Part shown: piece after piece, positions 52,228 through 61,239 of the stretch | Layout: each line of letters opens with the position of its first letter | How positions within the stretch are numbered: position 1 is the stretch's first letter | From: Chitinophaga lutea | GTDB taxonomy: Bacteria > Bacteroidota > Bacteroidia > Chitinophagales > Chitinophagaceae | NCBI RefSeq assembly: GCF_003813775.1 | Contig: NZ_RPDH01000002.1 | Coordinates: 2,046,001-2,110,000, forward strand | DNA: 64,000 nucleotides | Reading direction: 5' to 3' | Program-made: the position numbers and the translations under genes | Notes under the pieces: generated by a model | What the model saw: the letters and a program-made list of their open reading frames with translations, nothing else | Databases searched by the model: none | What the model was told of the DNA's origin: nothing

Positions 52228-53273
52228 GCCTTCAACAGTATTAAAGCGTGATGGGTAGTATGCTGGTGATTCCAGATGAGTATCGTACGGGGTTGCTCCG
52301 GCGCTTCGCCTTTGAACATGGCCGCAGCAGGCACCTGCCCGTTTTGCAGGGCTTTCACGGCCATCCACAGACCGAATGCCGCAGCGGTAGGATATTCGCC
52401 GCAGAAGTGTTTGAACGCCGCCACGGGCTGCTGCGGGAACAGCTGCTGTTCGATGACGCCGTAATACGCATCGCCTTTCGCATCGCCGTTCCTCCCTGTT
52501 ATCAGCAGGTCGATATCGGCCGGCTTCAGGCCGTGGCGTTGCAGGAAACGCTGGATGTGCATGGCAGTTTCATCGGCGGAGGAGGGTTTGTACAACATCT
52601 CCACCCCTGCCAGCTCCGCTTTGGACTGTTCGTTTTTTTCCGCGCCCAGCACAAAAAAAGCGGCGCCTTCGCCGGCCATCGTACCGGGCGTGCCGGAATG
52701 CAGTAATGCGGCCGTACTTGTATTTTTATACAACCCGAACCGCGATAAAATGCTGTGGGAATAATCGGTGATCTCGTCCACCGCGCCGGCGAGAATTTTA
52801 CGCGAAGGGTCTTCGTGCAGGAACAGCAGGCTGTCCTGCAAAGCGTTCTCCAGCGAAAAAGCGCCGTGCACGAACGTATTGTTATAGGCATGGCAGCCGA
52901 GCATGAGCGCGATCTGCCCGCCAACGGTGTTATGGGTGCTTTGAATGAAGGCGGTGGGGGTAAGCATGTCTTCCCGCTGCGTCACCAGTTTGTTCAGGAA
53001 CACGCCAGTATCGGCAAGGCAGCCGTAGGCGGTGCCCATGATGATGGCGTCCGGCAGGGTGATGCCGGCATCCTGCAGGCTGATATGCGAAGCGCCTACG
53101 CCCATTTTGATCACCCGGCCCATACGGCGGATCTGCTTGATGTCGATCCACTGTTTGTAATCCGGGTCGGCAACGGGCAGGCGGTTCCCTTCGTATTCCC
53201 GTATGCCGGTGGGGAATGCGTTGCTATCCTGTGCGGATATACTGCCGGTGCCCTGTATATATGCTTTCATCAT
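52221..53273 (-). CDS. ketosynthase-like chain-length factor lacking the active-site cysteine
   Basis: 350 residues with the thiolase-like fold of 3-oxoacyl-ACP synthases. Where active enzymes have the nucleophile (TACSSG or similar), this protein reads NTFVHGAFSLENAL, with no Cys. The C-terminal His motifs are also missing. It lies directly downstream of a complete ketosynthase, so a heterodimeric partner that sets chain length, as in aryl-polyene and type II polyketide systems, is the best reading. That is inference from position and the missing residue. Confidence 0.8.
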   Translation of the reverse strand: MMKAYIQGTGSISAQDSNAFPTGIREYEGNRLPVADPDYKQWIDIKQIRRMGRVIKMGVGASHISLQDAGITLPDAIIMGTAYGCLADTGVFLNKLVTQREDMLTPTAFIQSTHNTVGGQIALMLGCHAYNNTFVHGAFSLENALQDSLLFLHEDPSRKILAGAVDEITDYSHSILSRFGLYKNTSTAALLHSGTPGTMAGEGAAFFVLGAEKNEQSKAELAGVEMLYKPSSADETAMHIQRFLQRHGLKPADIDLLITGRNGDAKGDAYYGVIEQQLFPQQPVAAFKHFCGEYPTAAAFGLWMAVKALQNGQVPAAAMFKGEAPEQPRTILIWNHQHTTHHALILLKAC

Positions 53274-53274
53274 T

Positions 53275-54465
53275 TTATTTCGAAAAAACCAGGCTTGAAC
53301 AATTACCGCCGAACCCGAACGAATTCGACATCACATGCCGCAGCGCCTGCCCGCGGGAAAAAGTGGTTTCGGGCGTAAACGCCAGTTCCTTCATCGGGGT
53401 GGTGAATTGTGCGTTCGGATAAATGAGGCCGGCATGCAGGGCGTACGCGGCAAATACCGCTTCTATGCCGCCGCTGGCGCCCAATGTATGTCCGGTAAAA
53501 CTCTTTGTGGAGCTCACGGGCGGAAACGCCGGTGCGAACAACCGCGCGATGGCAAGGCCTTCGGAGCTGTCGTTGTTTTGCGTGCCGGTGCCGTGCAGGT
53601 TGATATAACCGATATCGCCCGGTTCCAGCCCCGCCATGTCCAGCGCGCCTTTCATGGCCATAAAATTGCCGGTGCCTTCGGGCGAAGAGGCGGTTTGATG
53701 GTACGCGTCGTTGGCGTTCGCAAAACCGCTCAGTTTGCACCAGGGTTTGATCTGCGCCGCCAGCCGGTCGGATACCAGTACCACGTAACCCGCGCCCTCG
53801 CCCAGGTTGAGGCCGGTGCGGGTATCGTCGAACGGCCGGCACTTCTGCTGGTCGAGTATCATCAGGGTATTGAAACCGTTAAGCGTAAACCGCGTCAGCG
53901 AATCGGTGCCGCCGGCGATCACCACATCGAGCATGCCGCTGCGGATCATGCGCGCGCCGTACATCAGCGCGTTGGCGCCGGAAGAACAGGCCGTGCTGAT
54001 AGTGCTTACGTGATGACGGATGCCCAATGCATCGGCCACCAGTTCCGTGATGCTGCCGCATTCGTGGTGCACCACTTCGCGGAGACGGCCGCCGGCCGCA
54101 TTTTCGAGGAAAGCCTCCATAAAATGCTCCGTTTTGTCCATCCCCCCTACCGTATTGGCCGATACCAGGCCTGCGCGGTAGCTGCTGATGTCGCCCAGCC
54201 CGGAACTGTCCCACGCGGCTTTGGCGGCAATCATGCTCAGCAGCGCCGTACGGCTCCAGTGAGCAGGCATGCCCGCCATGGCGGCGAGCGTTGCATTGTC
54301 TGCCTTTACTTCCACCACGGGAAAGGTGTTCGCATGTACGGACTGCAAATGCTGCATCGTGCCCATGCCCGGCTGCATTTTTTCAAATGCCTCCAGGCAC
54401 GCGGCCAGGTCCATCCCGATGCCGCAGATCAATTCTCCGCCTGCTATCCACACCTGTTCACTCAT
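53275..54465 (-). CDS. 3-oxoacyl-ACP synthase (ketosynthase), pigment cluster
   Basis: 396 residues with the complete triad: C160 in STACSSGANAL, one His in NLHGTGTQNND and the other in STKSFTGHTLGASG. It condenses malonyl-ACP with the growing chain. It is paired with the Cys-less protein downstream (one base apart) and overlaps the upstream ACP by 4 bases (ATGA). Confidence 0.93.
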   Translation of the reverse strand: MSEQVWIAGGELICGIGMDLAACLEAFEKMQPGMGTMQHLQSVHANTFPVVEVKADNATLAAMAGMPAHWSRTALLSMIAAKAAWDSSGLGDISSYRAGLVSANTVGGMDKTEHFMEAFLENAAGGRLREVVHHECGSITELVADALGIRHHVSTISTACSSGANALMYGARMIRSGMLDVVIAGGTDSLTRFTLNGFNTLMILDQQKCRPFDDTRTGLNLGEGAGYVVLVSDRLAAQIKPWCKLSGFANANDAYHQTASSPEGTGNFMAMKGALDMAGLEPGDIGYINLHGTGTQNNDSSEGLAIARLFAPAFPPVSSTKSFTGHTLGASGGIEAVFAAYALHAGLIYPNAQFTTPMKELAFTPETTFSRGQALRHVMSNSFGFGGNCSSLVFSK

Positions 54466-54725
54466 CCCTGCCTGCTTTTTTCAGCGGTGATATATTCCGC
54501 CATGGTGCGAACGGAATAAAAAATATTCGGGCCGTCTTCCGGGTTGGCGATCCGGATGTTGTGATATTGCTGCAACAACACGATCAGCTCCAGCGCATCG
54601 ATCGAATCGAGACCCAGGCCTTCTTTGAACAAAGGCTGGTCGTTCCCGATATCTTCCGGTTTTACTTCCTGCAAATTCAACTGCTGAATGATCTGGGCTT
54701 TCAGATCTGCCATCAACTTTTCCAT
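54462..54725 (-). CDS. acyl carrier protein 1 of the pigment cluster
   Basis: 87 residues from the Met at 54725 (MEKLMADLKAQI). A longer open frame exists upstream but codes for Arg-rich text overlapping the neighbouring gene. The phosphopantetheine serine is S41 in GLGLDSIDALEL. It carries the aryl starter or growing polyene as a thioester. It lies between the half-size ketosynthase and the full ketosynthase. Confidence 0.92.
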   Translation of the reverse strand: MEKLMADLKAQIIQQLNLQEVKPEDIGNDQPLFKEGLGLDSIDALELIVLLQQYHNIRIANPEDGPNIFYSVRTMAEYITAEKSRQG

Positions 54726-54730
54726 ATATA

Positions 54731-55345
54731 TTATCTGTACAATTTTTCTGTTTCTTCGGCCGTAAACGGCACTGCCGCACCGCGCGGCTGTTTCTCCACC
54801 AGGTACAGCGCGGCTTCGTAGCCGTCGTGGTACTGCTCCACCCAACCGCATACCGCCGCCTGTATGATGCCCGCATCGAGCAGCTGCCGCACGTAACCGG
54901 CGATGAAAGGGATGTCGAACGTTTCGGTAATGAAAAACGCGTTTTCGCCCTTGAATTTGTGGCGTATGCTGATCTCCCCGATCACGATGTTGGGAAGGGT
55001 GTATACGAACAAAGCGGGACTGGCGATCTCCTTCACCGTATCGAAATACTTTTCGTCGGTATCGAGGCTGCCGCTGGTATTGGCGAGTATCACGCCGGTA
55101 TCTTCCGGTGCGTACGCTTCCATCGGCACGTCCTGCAGCAAAATTTCGGTGGCGGCCCAGCCCAGTTTGCTGAGCAGGTCCATCTTGTGGAACTTGGGGT
55201 ACTGCCCGCTGAAGCGGTCGTACAGGCTGCGGAGAAACTCCGGGAGGCCTTCCCCTGTTCCTTCGAATATGCGCGCACCGTTTTTCACCACCGTTTGCCG
55301 GCGGATGATGCAGGAGGATGTGATATAGGCGTTTGCGTTACTCAA
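54731..55345 (-). CDS. half-size ketosynthase-like protein
   Basis: 204 residues resembling only the N-terminal half of a 3-oxoacyl-ACP synthase (DTGVILANTSGSLDTDEKYF is like the family's strand/loop before the active site). At the nucleophile position the text is AFFITETFDIPFIAG, without Cys. Downstream His motifs are absent. The frame is intact and embedded in the operon (4-base overlap with the flavoprotein), so it is probably a real small subunit and not a pseudogene. Function unknown; a scaffold or loading role is possible. Confidence 0.75.
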   Translation of the reverse strand: MSNANAYITSSCIIRRQTVVKNGARIFEGTGEGLPEFLRSLYDRFSGQYPKFHKMDLLSKLGWAATEILLQDVPMEAYAPEDTGVILANTSGSLDTDEKYFDTVKEIASPALFVYTLPNIVIGEISIRHKFKGENAFFITETFDIPFIAGYVRQLLDAGIIQAAVCGWVEQYHDGYEAALYLVEKQPRGAAVPFTAEETEKLYR

Positions 55346-56589
55346 GCCGGTGAATTTAATTTTTCCGTCAGTTCAATCAGCCGCGCCAGGCGCTTCAGCG
55401 CGTCCTCATGGTTCTCTACATAAGGATTGCCCTGATCCCACACATACCCTGCCAAAACGGAACAGATCTGCCGCTTGATCACCGGGTCGGGGTTCTTGCT
55501 GAAGAAGATGGTATCGAGCGTACCTTCATACCAGGCCAGTACGTACGAACGGAACACGTTCACGCCCTGCATGGTGGGTACCATATAATCTTTTTCCCAG
55601 TCTACCTGCCCGCCCTGCAGCTTTTTGATCACCAGGTGCGCAGCGGTTTGTGCAGACACGGTGGCCAATGTTACGCCGGAGGAGAAAATCGGGTCGAGGA
55701 ACTCGGTCACGTTGCCGGTGAGCACAAAACCATCGCCGTAGAATTTGTCGGTGGTGGCGGACCAGGCTTCGAGCACTCTCGGCTCGAACGCAAAGTCGAC
55801 GCCCCGGAAACGCTCGCGGGTATGGGGCTCGGCTTCGAGCATGGCGCGGAACTGTTCTTCACGCGTACCGCTATACTGGTCGTGGTAGGTATGGTCGCCC
55901 ACAAAACCTACGGACGTGATGCCGGTGGAAAAAGGAATGATCCAGATCCACACGCCTTTCTGATGCACCACGGCCGTGATGCGGTTGGGCTCGTCGGCCA
56001 TGGAACGGCGCACGTCGTGCGTATGGGCGAACAGCGCCTTGCGCGGCTGCAGCACGGAAGGTTTATCGAGGCCGAACAGCTTCGGGATAACCCGGCCATA
56101 GCCGCTGCCGTCTACTATAAAACGGGCTTCGATCTGTTTTTTGTTGCCGTGGATATCTTCCACGGTAGTCACAGAATCGGAGCCGAAGAATTTGATATCG
56201 GTGACGGTTGTTTCATATTCAACCGGTACGCCCATTTTTTCCACCGTGTCGGCCAGCGTTTTGTCGAAGTCCGCGCGGGGTACCTGCCAGGTCCAGGTCC
56301 AGCCGGGCGTATGCTGGTCTTCAAAGGTGAAGTCGCAGATTTTGCCGTCTTTGACGAACTTGGCGCCGAATTTTTTCTGGAATCCTTTTTCGGCAACGGC
56401 ATCAATGAATCCGGCTTCCGTAAGGGCGTCCATACAACGCGGCAGGAGGCTCTCCCCGATCACGAACCGCGGAAATTTCAGCTTCTCCACGATCTTGACG
56501 GAGTAACCGGCTTTGTTGATAATGGATGCGGCCACGGTTCCTGACGGGCCTGCGCCGATAACGAGTACATCCACCTTTTCAGTTTGCAT
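55342..56589 (-). CDS. halogenase-like FAD-dependent oxidoreductase
   Basis: 415 residues from the ATG at 56589; a TTG 24 bases earlier is an unlikely start. FAD binding: VIGAGPSG (about 11-18). A WxWxIP motif, the signature of flavin-dependent halogenases, is at 214-219 (WIWIIP). GESLLP and GFQKKFGAKF early in the chain also resemble phenolic halogenases such as those of the CndH type. Chlorinated flexirubins are known, so chlorination of the aromatic ring is the leading idea. A geranylgeranyl-reductase-like or hydroxylase role remains possible. Confidence 0.75.
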   Translation of the reverse strand: MQTEKVDVLVIGAGPSGTVAASIINKAGYSVKIVEKLKFPRFVIGESLLPRCMDALTEAGFIDAVAEKGFQKKFGAKFVKDGKICDFTFEDQHTPGWTWTWQVPRADFDKTLADTVEKMGVPVEYETTVTDIKFFGSDSVTTVEDIHGNKKQIEARFIVDGSGYGRVIPKLFGLDKPSVLQPRKALFAHTHDVRRSMADEPNRITAVVHQKGVWIWIIPFSTGITSVGFVGDHTYHDQYSGTREEQFRAMLEAEPHTRERFRGVDFAFEPRVLEAWSATTDKFYGDGFVLTGNVTEFLDPIFSSGVTLATVSAQTAAHLVIKKLQGGQVDWEKDYMVPTMQGVNVFRSYVLAWYEGTLDTIFFSKNPDPVIKRQICSVLAGYVWDQGNPYVENHEDALKRLARLIELTEKLNSPA

Positions 56590-56613
56590 AAGATTTGGGA
56601 TTTGAATGAACAA

Positions 56614-57681
56614 CTATGCTTTCACGCATCTTAATAAAGTATAACTCAGCCCCACGTCGTTGTTCTCGAGCACTACCTCGAGGCCGGCGGCGCGGATGCA
56701 GTTGAAAAAGTCGTCGGTATGGTACATCTGGCTGTTGCCGTTGGCGATGGCGGTGAAGTACAGCGACGTCTGCTGGAGGCAGAAGGCGGCCGACTTGAAC
56801 TGCTGTTTGTTCCAGAACGGTTCCAGGATGAAGATGCTGCCCCCTTCGTTGAGCGCTTCGCGGCAACGGCGCAGGATGCTGATGATCTCCGCTTCCGAGA
56901 AACAGTCGAGGAACTGGCTCATCCAGATCACATCATATCCCTGCGCGAAAGGCTGGCTTTCGTCGAGGATGTTGGTGATATAAAAATCGATACGGTCTTC
57001 CAGGCCGGCTTCCGCGATATTTTTCTTTGCCACGTTTACCTGCGCGGGCAGGTCCACGATGGTCACATGTACGTCTTCGTTGTAGCGTGCGCAGGCCATC
57101 GACCATTTGCCGGTGTTGCCGCCGATGTCGAGCAGTTTTTTGGGCTTTTGTTCGAACACGATCGGGAGCACCGCCGGGAAGGCGAGGTCGGAATAATAGT
57201 GGTCGAAGTTGAACCAGCTGGTGCGCGCCGGCTCGGGCAGCAGGGAAAGGCCGGGATAGATGGTTTCCCATTCGCCGAGCTCCTTCAGGCCGAGGGGCTT
57301 GCCTTCGGTCAGACTGTCCTGCAGGTGGTACATGGCCTTGTAACATACGTCCGCTGAAAAGTCCATATTGATACGGGTGAGCGTATCGTTGAGGATGAAG
57401 AACCCGGTTTTGGTGAGGGTATATCTTTTATCGTTGATGATCAGCATTTCGAGGCCCAGCCCGGCTTCCAGCAGTACCCTGGCGGAATAGCGGGAGAGTT
57501 TCACTTTTTCGAGGATGTCTTCGATGGTGACACCCTGCGTACCGCTGTCCGCCACTACTTTCAGAATGCCCAGGTCGCGCAGGGCTTTGGAAGCCTGGAA
57601 GGCGATGGGGGCAAATGCCAGCCAGAGGGCCTGTTCCTTGGCCTGCAGGGCGGTTTTCGTTTCCTTGGTAAAAAAGTTCAT
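56614..57681 (-). CDS. SAM-dependent O-methyltransferase (winged-helix dimerisation type)
   Basis: 355 residues. Residues 1-100 are a winged-helix dimerisation domain (FQASKALRDLGILKVVAD, GVTIEDILEKVKLSRYSARVLLEAGL). Residues 170-340 are a class I methyltransferase fold with LLDIGGNTGKWSM (SAM loop, about 188-200) and VTIVDLPAQV. The family methylates phenolic oxygens or nearby carbons. A ring-methylation step in pigment synthesis is likely. It lies 24 bases before the halogenase-like gene. Confidence 0.88.
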   Translation of the reverse strand: MNFFTKETKTALQAKEQALWLAFAPIAFQASKALRDLGILKVVADSGTQGVTIEDILEKVKLSRYSARVLLEAGLGLEMLIINDKRYTLTKTGFFILNDTLTRINMDFSADVCYKAMYHLQDSLTEGKPLGLKELGEWETIYPGLSLLPEPARTSWFNFDHYYSDLAFPAVLPIVFEQKPKKLLDIGGNTGKWSMACARYNEDVHVTIVDLPAQVNVAKKNIAEAGLEDRIDFYITNILDESQPFAQGYDVIWMSQFLDCFSEAEIISILRRCREALNEGGSIFILEPFWNKQQFKSAAFCLQQTSLYFTAIANGNSQMYHTDDFFNCIRAAGLEVVLENNDVGLSYTLLRCVKA

Positions 57682-57708
57682 GTTGCGGTATGCGTTTTTT
57701 TAAATGAT

Positions 57709-58830
57709 TTACAATGTCACTTTGCTGAACACCATGGCCGCATTACACCCGCCGAAACCGGAAGTGGTTTTGAGGTAATGCTCCATGGGGCGGTGCAGGG
57801 GCAGGCCGCTCACCTGTAAAGGGAGGCTGGTGCCGGACTGCTGGAAACCGGCTGTGCCGGGTACCACGTTGCCGTACATGCTGTGCATGCCGGCGATGGC
57901 TTCAATGAGGCCGGCCGCACCGAGGGTGTGGCCGTAATGACCTTTGAAACTGTTGACCGGCACATTTTCCAGGCCGGCCAGGTGGAAAGCTTTGGCTTCC
58001 ATTTCATCGTTGTACAGGGTGGCGGTGCCGTGCGCCGAAACGAAGCCGATGTCGGCCGGTTGCAGCCCGCTGTTGCCGACGGCTTTGCGGATGGCGCCCG
58101 CCAGTTCCTCCCCGGTGCGGGAAGGGCCTGAAATATGATTGGCATCGTTGCTGGACGCCCCTTCGCCAAGGCGGGTAACGGTTCCTGCAAGCAATGTTTT
58201 ATCCTTGGTTAAAATGACCGTGCCTGCGGCTTCCCCGAGCGTAACACCCTTGCGGGCGGCATCGAAGGGGCGGCAGGGCTCGTCGCTGACAGCCTGGAAC
58301 GACTGGAAGCCGGACAGCACGAACGGCGTGAACACGTCAGCGCCCGTCACCACGGCATGATCGTACCGGCCGGAGCGGATAAGGCGCTGGCCGATGAGGA
58401 TGGCCAGCAGGCCGGAAATACAGGCGTTGCTGATCACCAGGGGTTTGTTTGCGGCGCCGAAAAAGGCGGCGACTTTCGCGGCCGTATCGTACAGGCGAAG
58501 GGTTTCCAGGTGCCCCTCTTCCAGTAAAGCGATATTGCCTTTGGTGGTGGAAACGATCAGTGCGGTACGCTCGTTTTGCAGGCTGATGCCGGTTTGCGAC
58601 AACGCGTCCTGCATGCTCAGTATCAGCAGCTGCTCAAAACGGGTACTGGCCTGCAGTTGTGCCGCCGCTGCAAGCGGCGCCAGCAATTCGTCCGGTATCA
58701 CCGCCCCGAAGTATCCTCCCGGCTGGCGGCTGATGCCCGTTACGCCGTTGCGCACCTGCCCGAAGTTCGAGCGGGAAGTGGCCCCCAGCGGCGATATGAT
58801 GTTATCTGCAGCTACAAAAACGTCCATCAT
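57709..58830 (-). CDS. 3-oxoacyl-ACP synthase (ketosynthase), pigment cluster
   Basis: 373 residues from the Met at 58830, which forms an ATGA overlap with the thioesterase stop; an earlier Met at 58854 lies inside that gene. The nucleophile is C137 in VISNACISG, with His in SAHGTATLYND and NSFKGHYGHTLGAAG. It is complete and should be active. The cluster thus has three ketosynthases with a full triad plus two incomplete ones. Confidence 0.92.
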   Translation of the reverse strand: MMDVFVAADNIISPLGATSRSNFGQVRNGVTGISRQPGGYFGAVIPDELLAPLAAAAQLQASTRFEQLLILSMQDALSQTGISLQNERTALIVSTTKGNIALLEEGHLETLRLYDTAAKVAAFFGAANKPLVISNACISGLLAILIGQRLIRSGRYDHAVVTGADVFTPFVLSGFQSFQAVSDEPCRPFDAARKGVTLGEAAGTVILTKDKTLLAGTVTRLGEGASSNDANHISGPSRTGEELAGAIRKAVGNSGLQPADIGFVSAHGTATLYNDEMEAKAFHLAGLENVPVNSFKGHYGHTLGAAGLIEAIAGMHSMYGNVVPGTAGFQQSGTSLPLQVSGLPLHRPMEHYLKTTSGFGGCNAAMVFSKVTL

Positions 58831-59252
58831 TCCACACCCCACTGTTTTTTCCACTCCGCAAAAAATGCGGGAATGGTCAGTTGTAACATTGATGCCTCCT
58901 TGTCCAGAAACACCTGCACGGAACTACCGGTGCACACCACTTCGCCCGTTGCCTTGTTGTACAGGGTGTAGTCGAAACAGATCTTGGCGGCCTCGGTATT
59001 CATATATTTTGTTTCGATCACCACCGTATCACCGTACCGCAGCGGCCGCTTGTAATTGCAGCTCACATTCACCACCGGCACCGTGTAACCGTAATCGAAA
59101 ATATCCAGATAACGCAACCTGTATCTAGCGCCGAAGGATTCACGCCCGTCTTCGAAATACCGGACATAGTGGCCGTGCCATACGATGCCCAGGGGATCTG
59201 CTTCATTAAACCGGATGACTACTTCCGCACGGTCGCTCAATACAGGTTGCAT
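58827..59252 (-). CDS. 4-hydroxybenzoyl-CoA thioesterase-like hotdog protein
   Basis: 141 residues from the Met at 59252 (MQPVLSDRAEVVI); an earlier Met at 59300 overlaps the gene upstream. FNEADPLGIVWHGHYVRYFEDGR is the signature of the YbgC/4-HBT family with its catalytic Asp. It hydrolyses acyl-CoA or acyl-ACP thioesters, perhaps releasing the finished aryl polyene or correcting stalled chains. Aryl-polyene clusters contain a similar thioesterase. Confidence 0.88.
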   Translation of the reverse strand: MQPVLSDRAEVVIRFNEADPLGIVWHGHYVRYFEDGRESFGARYRLRYLDIFDYGYTVPVVNVSCNYKRPLRYGDTVVIETKYMNTEAAKICFDYTLYNKATGEVVCTGSSVQVFLDKEASMLQLTIPAFFAEWKKQWGVE

Positions 59253-59275
59253 GTATATTTTTAAATGATTGAAAA

Positions 59276-59911
59276 TTATCCGCCGTAAGTGGATTTCCAC
59301 TCTTTGTACTTCTTCTTCTTGATCTCGTCGATCATCTTCTTGATGCCGGTGAGGTATACGTTGGTATAACCGAAGCCCATGCCCAGGCCACCTTCCACAC
59401 GGTCGGTGAACAGCACTTTTTTGGCTTTCATGTCCACCAGGGTCACGAAACCGGATACTTCTTTTTTCGTTTTGTTGAAACCGTCCATTACGATCAGGAT
59501 GCCGATGCCGGTTTTACCTTCGAAGTCGAAACCTTTTACGAGGGCGGTCACGTCTTCGGGTTTCATGGACTGGTAGTCGTCGGAGTCGTCAGACTTCACC
59601 TTGTCCGCATCGATCTTGGCGTTGCGTTTGTTCACGGGGCCGAGCGCCGTGCCTACTTCCTCCCTGTCGAAAGCTTCGGCGATGTCGAATTTTTTCGATT
59701 CGTTCACCACTTTCTGATTGATGTTGGGGTAGTGATTATCCACTATTTCGTCCACCTTGGCGGCCGCATCCCCAATAATACGGGCTTTGGTAAAGTCCAG
59801 GCCCAGGTAGGTGAGTTTTACCGATTTGTCGAACACATCTTTCGCTGATTGCGCACTGGCAGCCGAAACGCTCATTACCAGAGCCAGCAGGGGCATTACG
59901 ATTTTCTTCAT
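59276..59911 (-). CDS. secreted protein of unknown function in the pigment cluster
   Basis: 211 residues from the Met at 59911 (MKKIVMPLLALVMSVSAASAQ, a clear signal peptide; a second Met lies two codons upstream). The mature protein has a charged middle part (KIDADKVKSDDSDDY) and strands near GKTGIGILIVMDGFNKTKKEVSGFVTLVDMKAKKVLF. It ends in a lysine-rich helix (MIDEIKKKKYKEWKSTYGG). No known family recognised. Its place between dehydratase and thioesterase genes suggests a periplasmic role in pigment transport or assembly. Confidence 0.72.
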   Translation of the reverse strand: MKKIVMPLLALVMSVSAASAQSAKDVFDKSVKLTYLGLDFTKARIIGDAAAKVDEIVDNHYPNINQKVVNESKKFDIAEAFDREEVGTALGPVNKRNAKIDADKVKSDDSDDYQSMKPEDVTALVKGFDFEGKTGIGILIVMDGFNKTKKEVSGFVTLVDMKAKKVLFTDRVEGGLGMGFGYTNVYLTGIKKMIDEIKKKKYKEWKSTYGG

Positions 59912-59919
59912 TTTCATTG

Positions 59920-60342
59920 TTATTTAGTTTGGGATACAAAAATTTTCATATCGCATTGCGCCAGCAGCCTTCCCTCCTGCTTCACGCTGCCGTGCACCAC
60001 GGTGGCGTTGAACACTTCGTGTTCGATCACGATTTCCGTTTCGAGGCTGGTACCCGCCTGCGGCAGTTCGATCACCTCCAGGTTCTGGATGGCGCCGATG
60101 AACCCCAGGGGCACGGGTACGTTTTGCTGTCTGGCCAGGTAACCGACACGGGCCGCCGCGGTCTGGGCGATGTTTTCCACCAGCCCGGGCGCCTGCAGCA
60201 GGCCGCCTTCTACAAACACATTATCCGCAGCGATATCGAAACCGGTGCGGATATTTTTCTCCCCTGCTTCGAGCAGGCGACTGATCATCACAATGGGCGG
60301 GCGCTGGGGGATGTATTCCGTAATGTCTTCTTTGTTGATCAT
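59920..60342 (-). CDS. hotdog-fold dehydratase-like protein (ApeP-type)
   Basis: 140 residues. The start (EDITEYIPQRPPIVMISRLLEAG) is typical of 3-hydroxyacyl-ACP dehydratases, whose PHR..M segment appears here as PQRPPIVMI. The helix LVENIAQTAAARVGYLA matches the hotdog core. The FabZ-type GHFP motif is not visible, so this may be the partner of the dehydratase at 49872-50234 instead of an active enzyme by itself. It resembles aryl-polyene dehydratases. Confidence 0.83.
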   Translation of the reverse strand: MINKEDITEYIPQRPPIVMISRLLEAGEKNIRTGFDIAADNVFVEGGLLQAPGLVENIAQTAAARVGYLARQQNVPVPLGFIGAIQNLEVIELPQAGTSLETEIVIEHEVFNATVVHGSVKQEGRLLAQCDMKIFVSQTK

Positions 60343-60357
60343 ATTATGTTATGCGTG

Positions 60358-61239
60358 TCAGTCCTTGGACCAAAAATCGTAATAATTAAACCATTGCAGC
60401 GGGTATTGCTTCACTTTTTCTTCCATCACCTGCACAAAGTCGCCCATCGCCTGTTCCAGCCCGCCCTGCTTGGCGCCGGGGTACGTTTTCGGCGGCGTCC
60501 CGTATAAATGATAATGGGTGGCGGTTTCCTTGAATGCGAATACAAACGAAACCGGCACCCTGAATGTTGCGGCCAGCAGGAAAGGCCCCATCGGAAAACG
60601 GGCCGCTTCTCCCAGGAAAGGCATCTCCATCGTTTTGTTGCCTTCCAGGAAACGGTCCGCGTGCATGCACACCAGTTCCCGCTTGCTCAGCGCATCGTGG
60701 ATGGCGTAAATATGCGATAAATCGTCCTTTAAAACAATGACATTTACATGCCTTCCGCCCGTTACCCCGGCCAGGTAACTTTTGATACGCTCATGCTCCC
60801 CGTCGAACATCACGATGTTGATACGGGTGTTCAGCCGGGTGAACAGGTGGCCGGCCACCTCCCAGTTGCCCAGGTGAGCGCTCAGCATGATGCCCCCATG
60901 CTGGCCGGATACCAGCTGATGGAGGTTTTCCTCGCCGTCGAACTCGAAAGTGAAACGGTTCGGAAGGTTGGCCATCACCACAATCTTGTCTATGAGCGTT
61001 TGCCCGAACACGTAATAGTTGCGGTACACGTTGCATAGCGCCTGAAAGCGGCTCTGGCGTATCTTATAACGAAAATACTGATAAATGGACCGGGATGAGC
61101 GATAGGAGAAAAGGCAGTAGTAACATGCAACAAATCCCAGGAGAAAATAAGCCGGCCGCACTCCTCCATATCGCAATACACCAATAAAGATCCGATACCC
61201 CAGCTTATTTCCTTTGGACTTACCCTGCCAGGAAGGCAT
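60358..61239 (-). CDS. LpxL/HtrB-like lysophospholipid acyltransferase
   Basis: 293 residues with an N-terminal membrane segment (about 30-48). The acyltransferase motif is LSAHLGNWEVAGHLF (about 118-132, HX4E-type), and MHADRFLEGN is the second block. Family members add acyl chains to lipid A precursors. In aryl-polyene and flexirubin clusters similar enzymes are thought to join the polyene to its lipid or resorcinol anchor. Its start base is the stop base of the ACP gene (one-base overlap). Confidence 0.87.
   Translation of the reverse strand: MPSWQGKSKGNKLGYRIFIGVLRYGGVRPAYFLLGFVACYYCLFSYRSSRSIYQYFRYKIRQSRFQALCNVYRNYYVFGQTLIDKIVVMANLPNRFTFEFDGEENLHQLVSGQHGGIMLSAHLGNWEVAGHLFTRLNTRINIVMFDGEHERIKSYLAGVTGGRHVNVIVLKDDLSHIYAIHDALSKRELVCMHADRFLEGNKTMEMPFLGEAARFPMGPFLLAATFRVPVSFVFAFKETATHYHLYGTPPKTYPGAKQGGLEQAMGDFVQVMEEKVKQYPLQWFNYYDFWSKD

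Noticed and set aside
54731..55345. Half-size ketosynthase as a pseudogene
   Set aside because: The frame is intact with 4-base operon overlap on one side and 5-base spacing on the other, which argues for a maintained gene; kept as a CDS with lower confidence.
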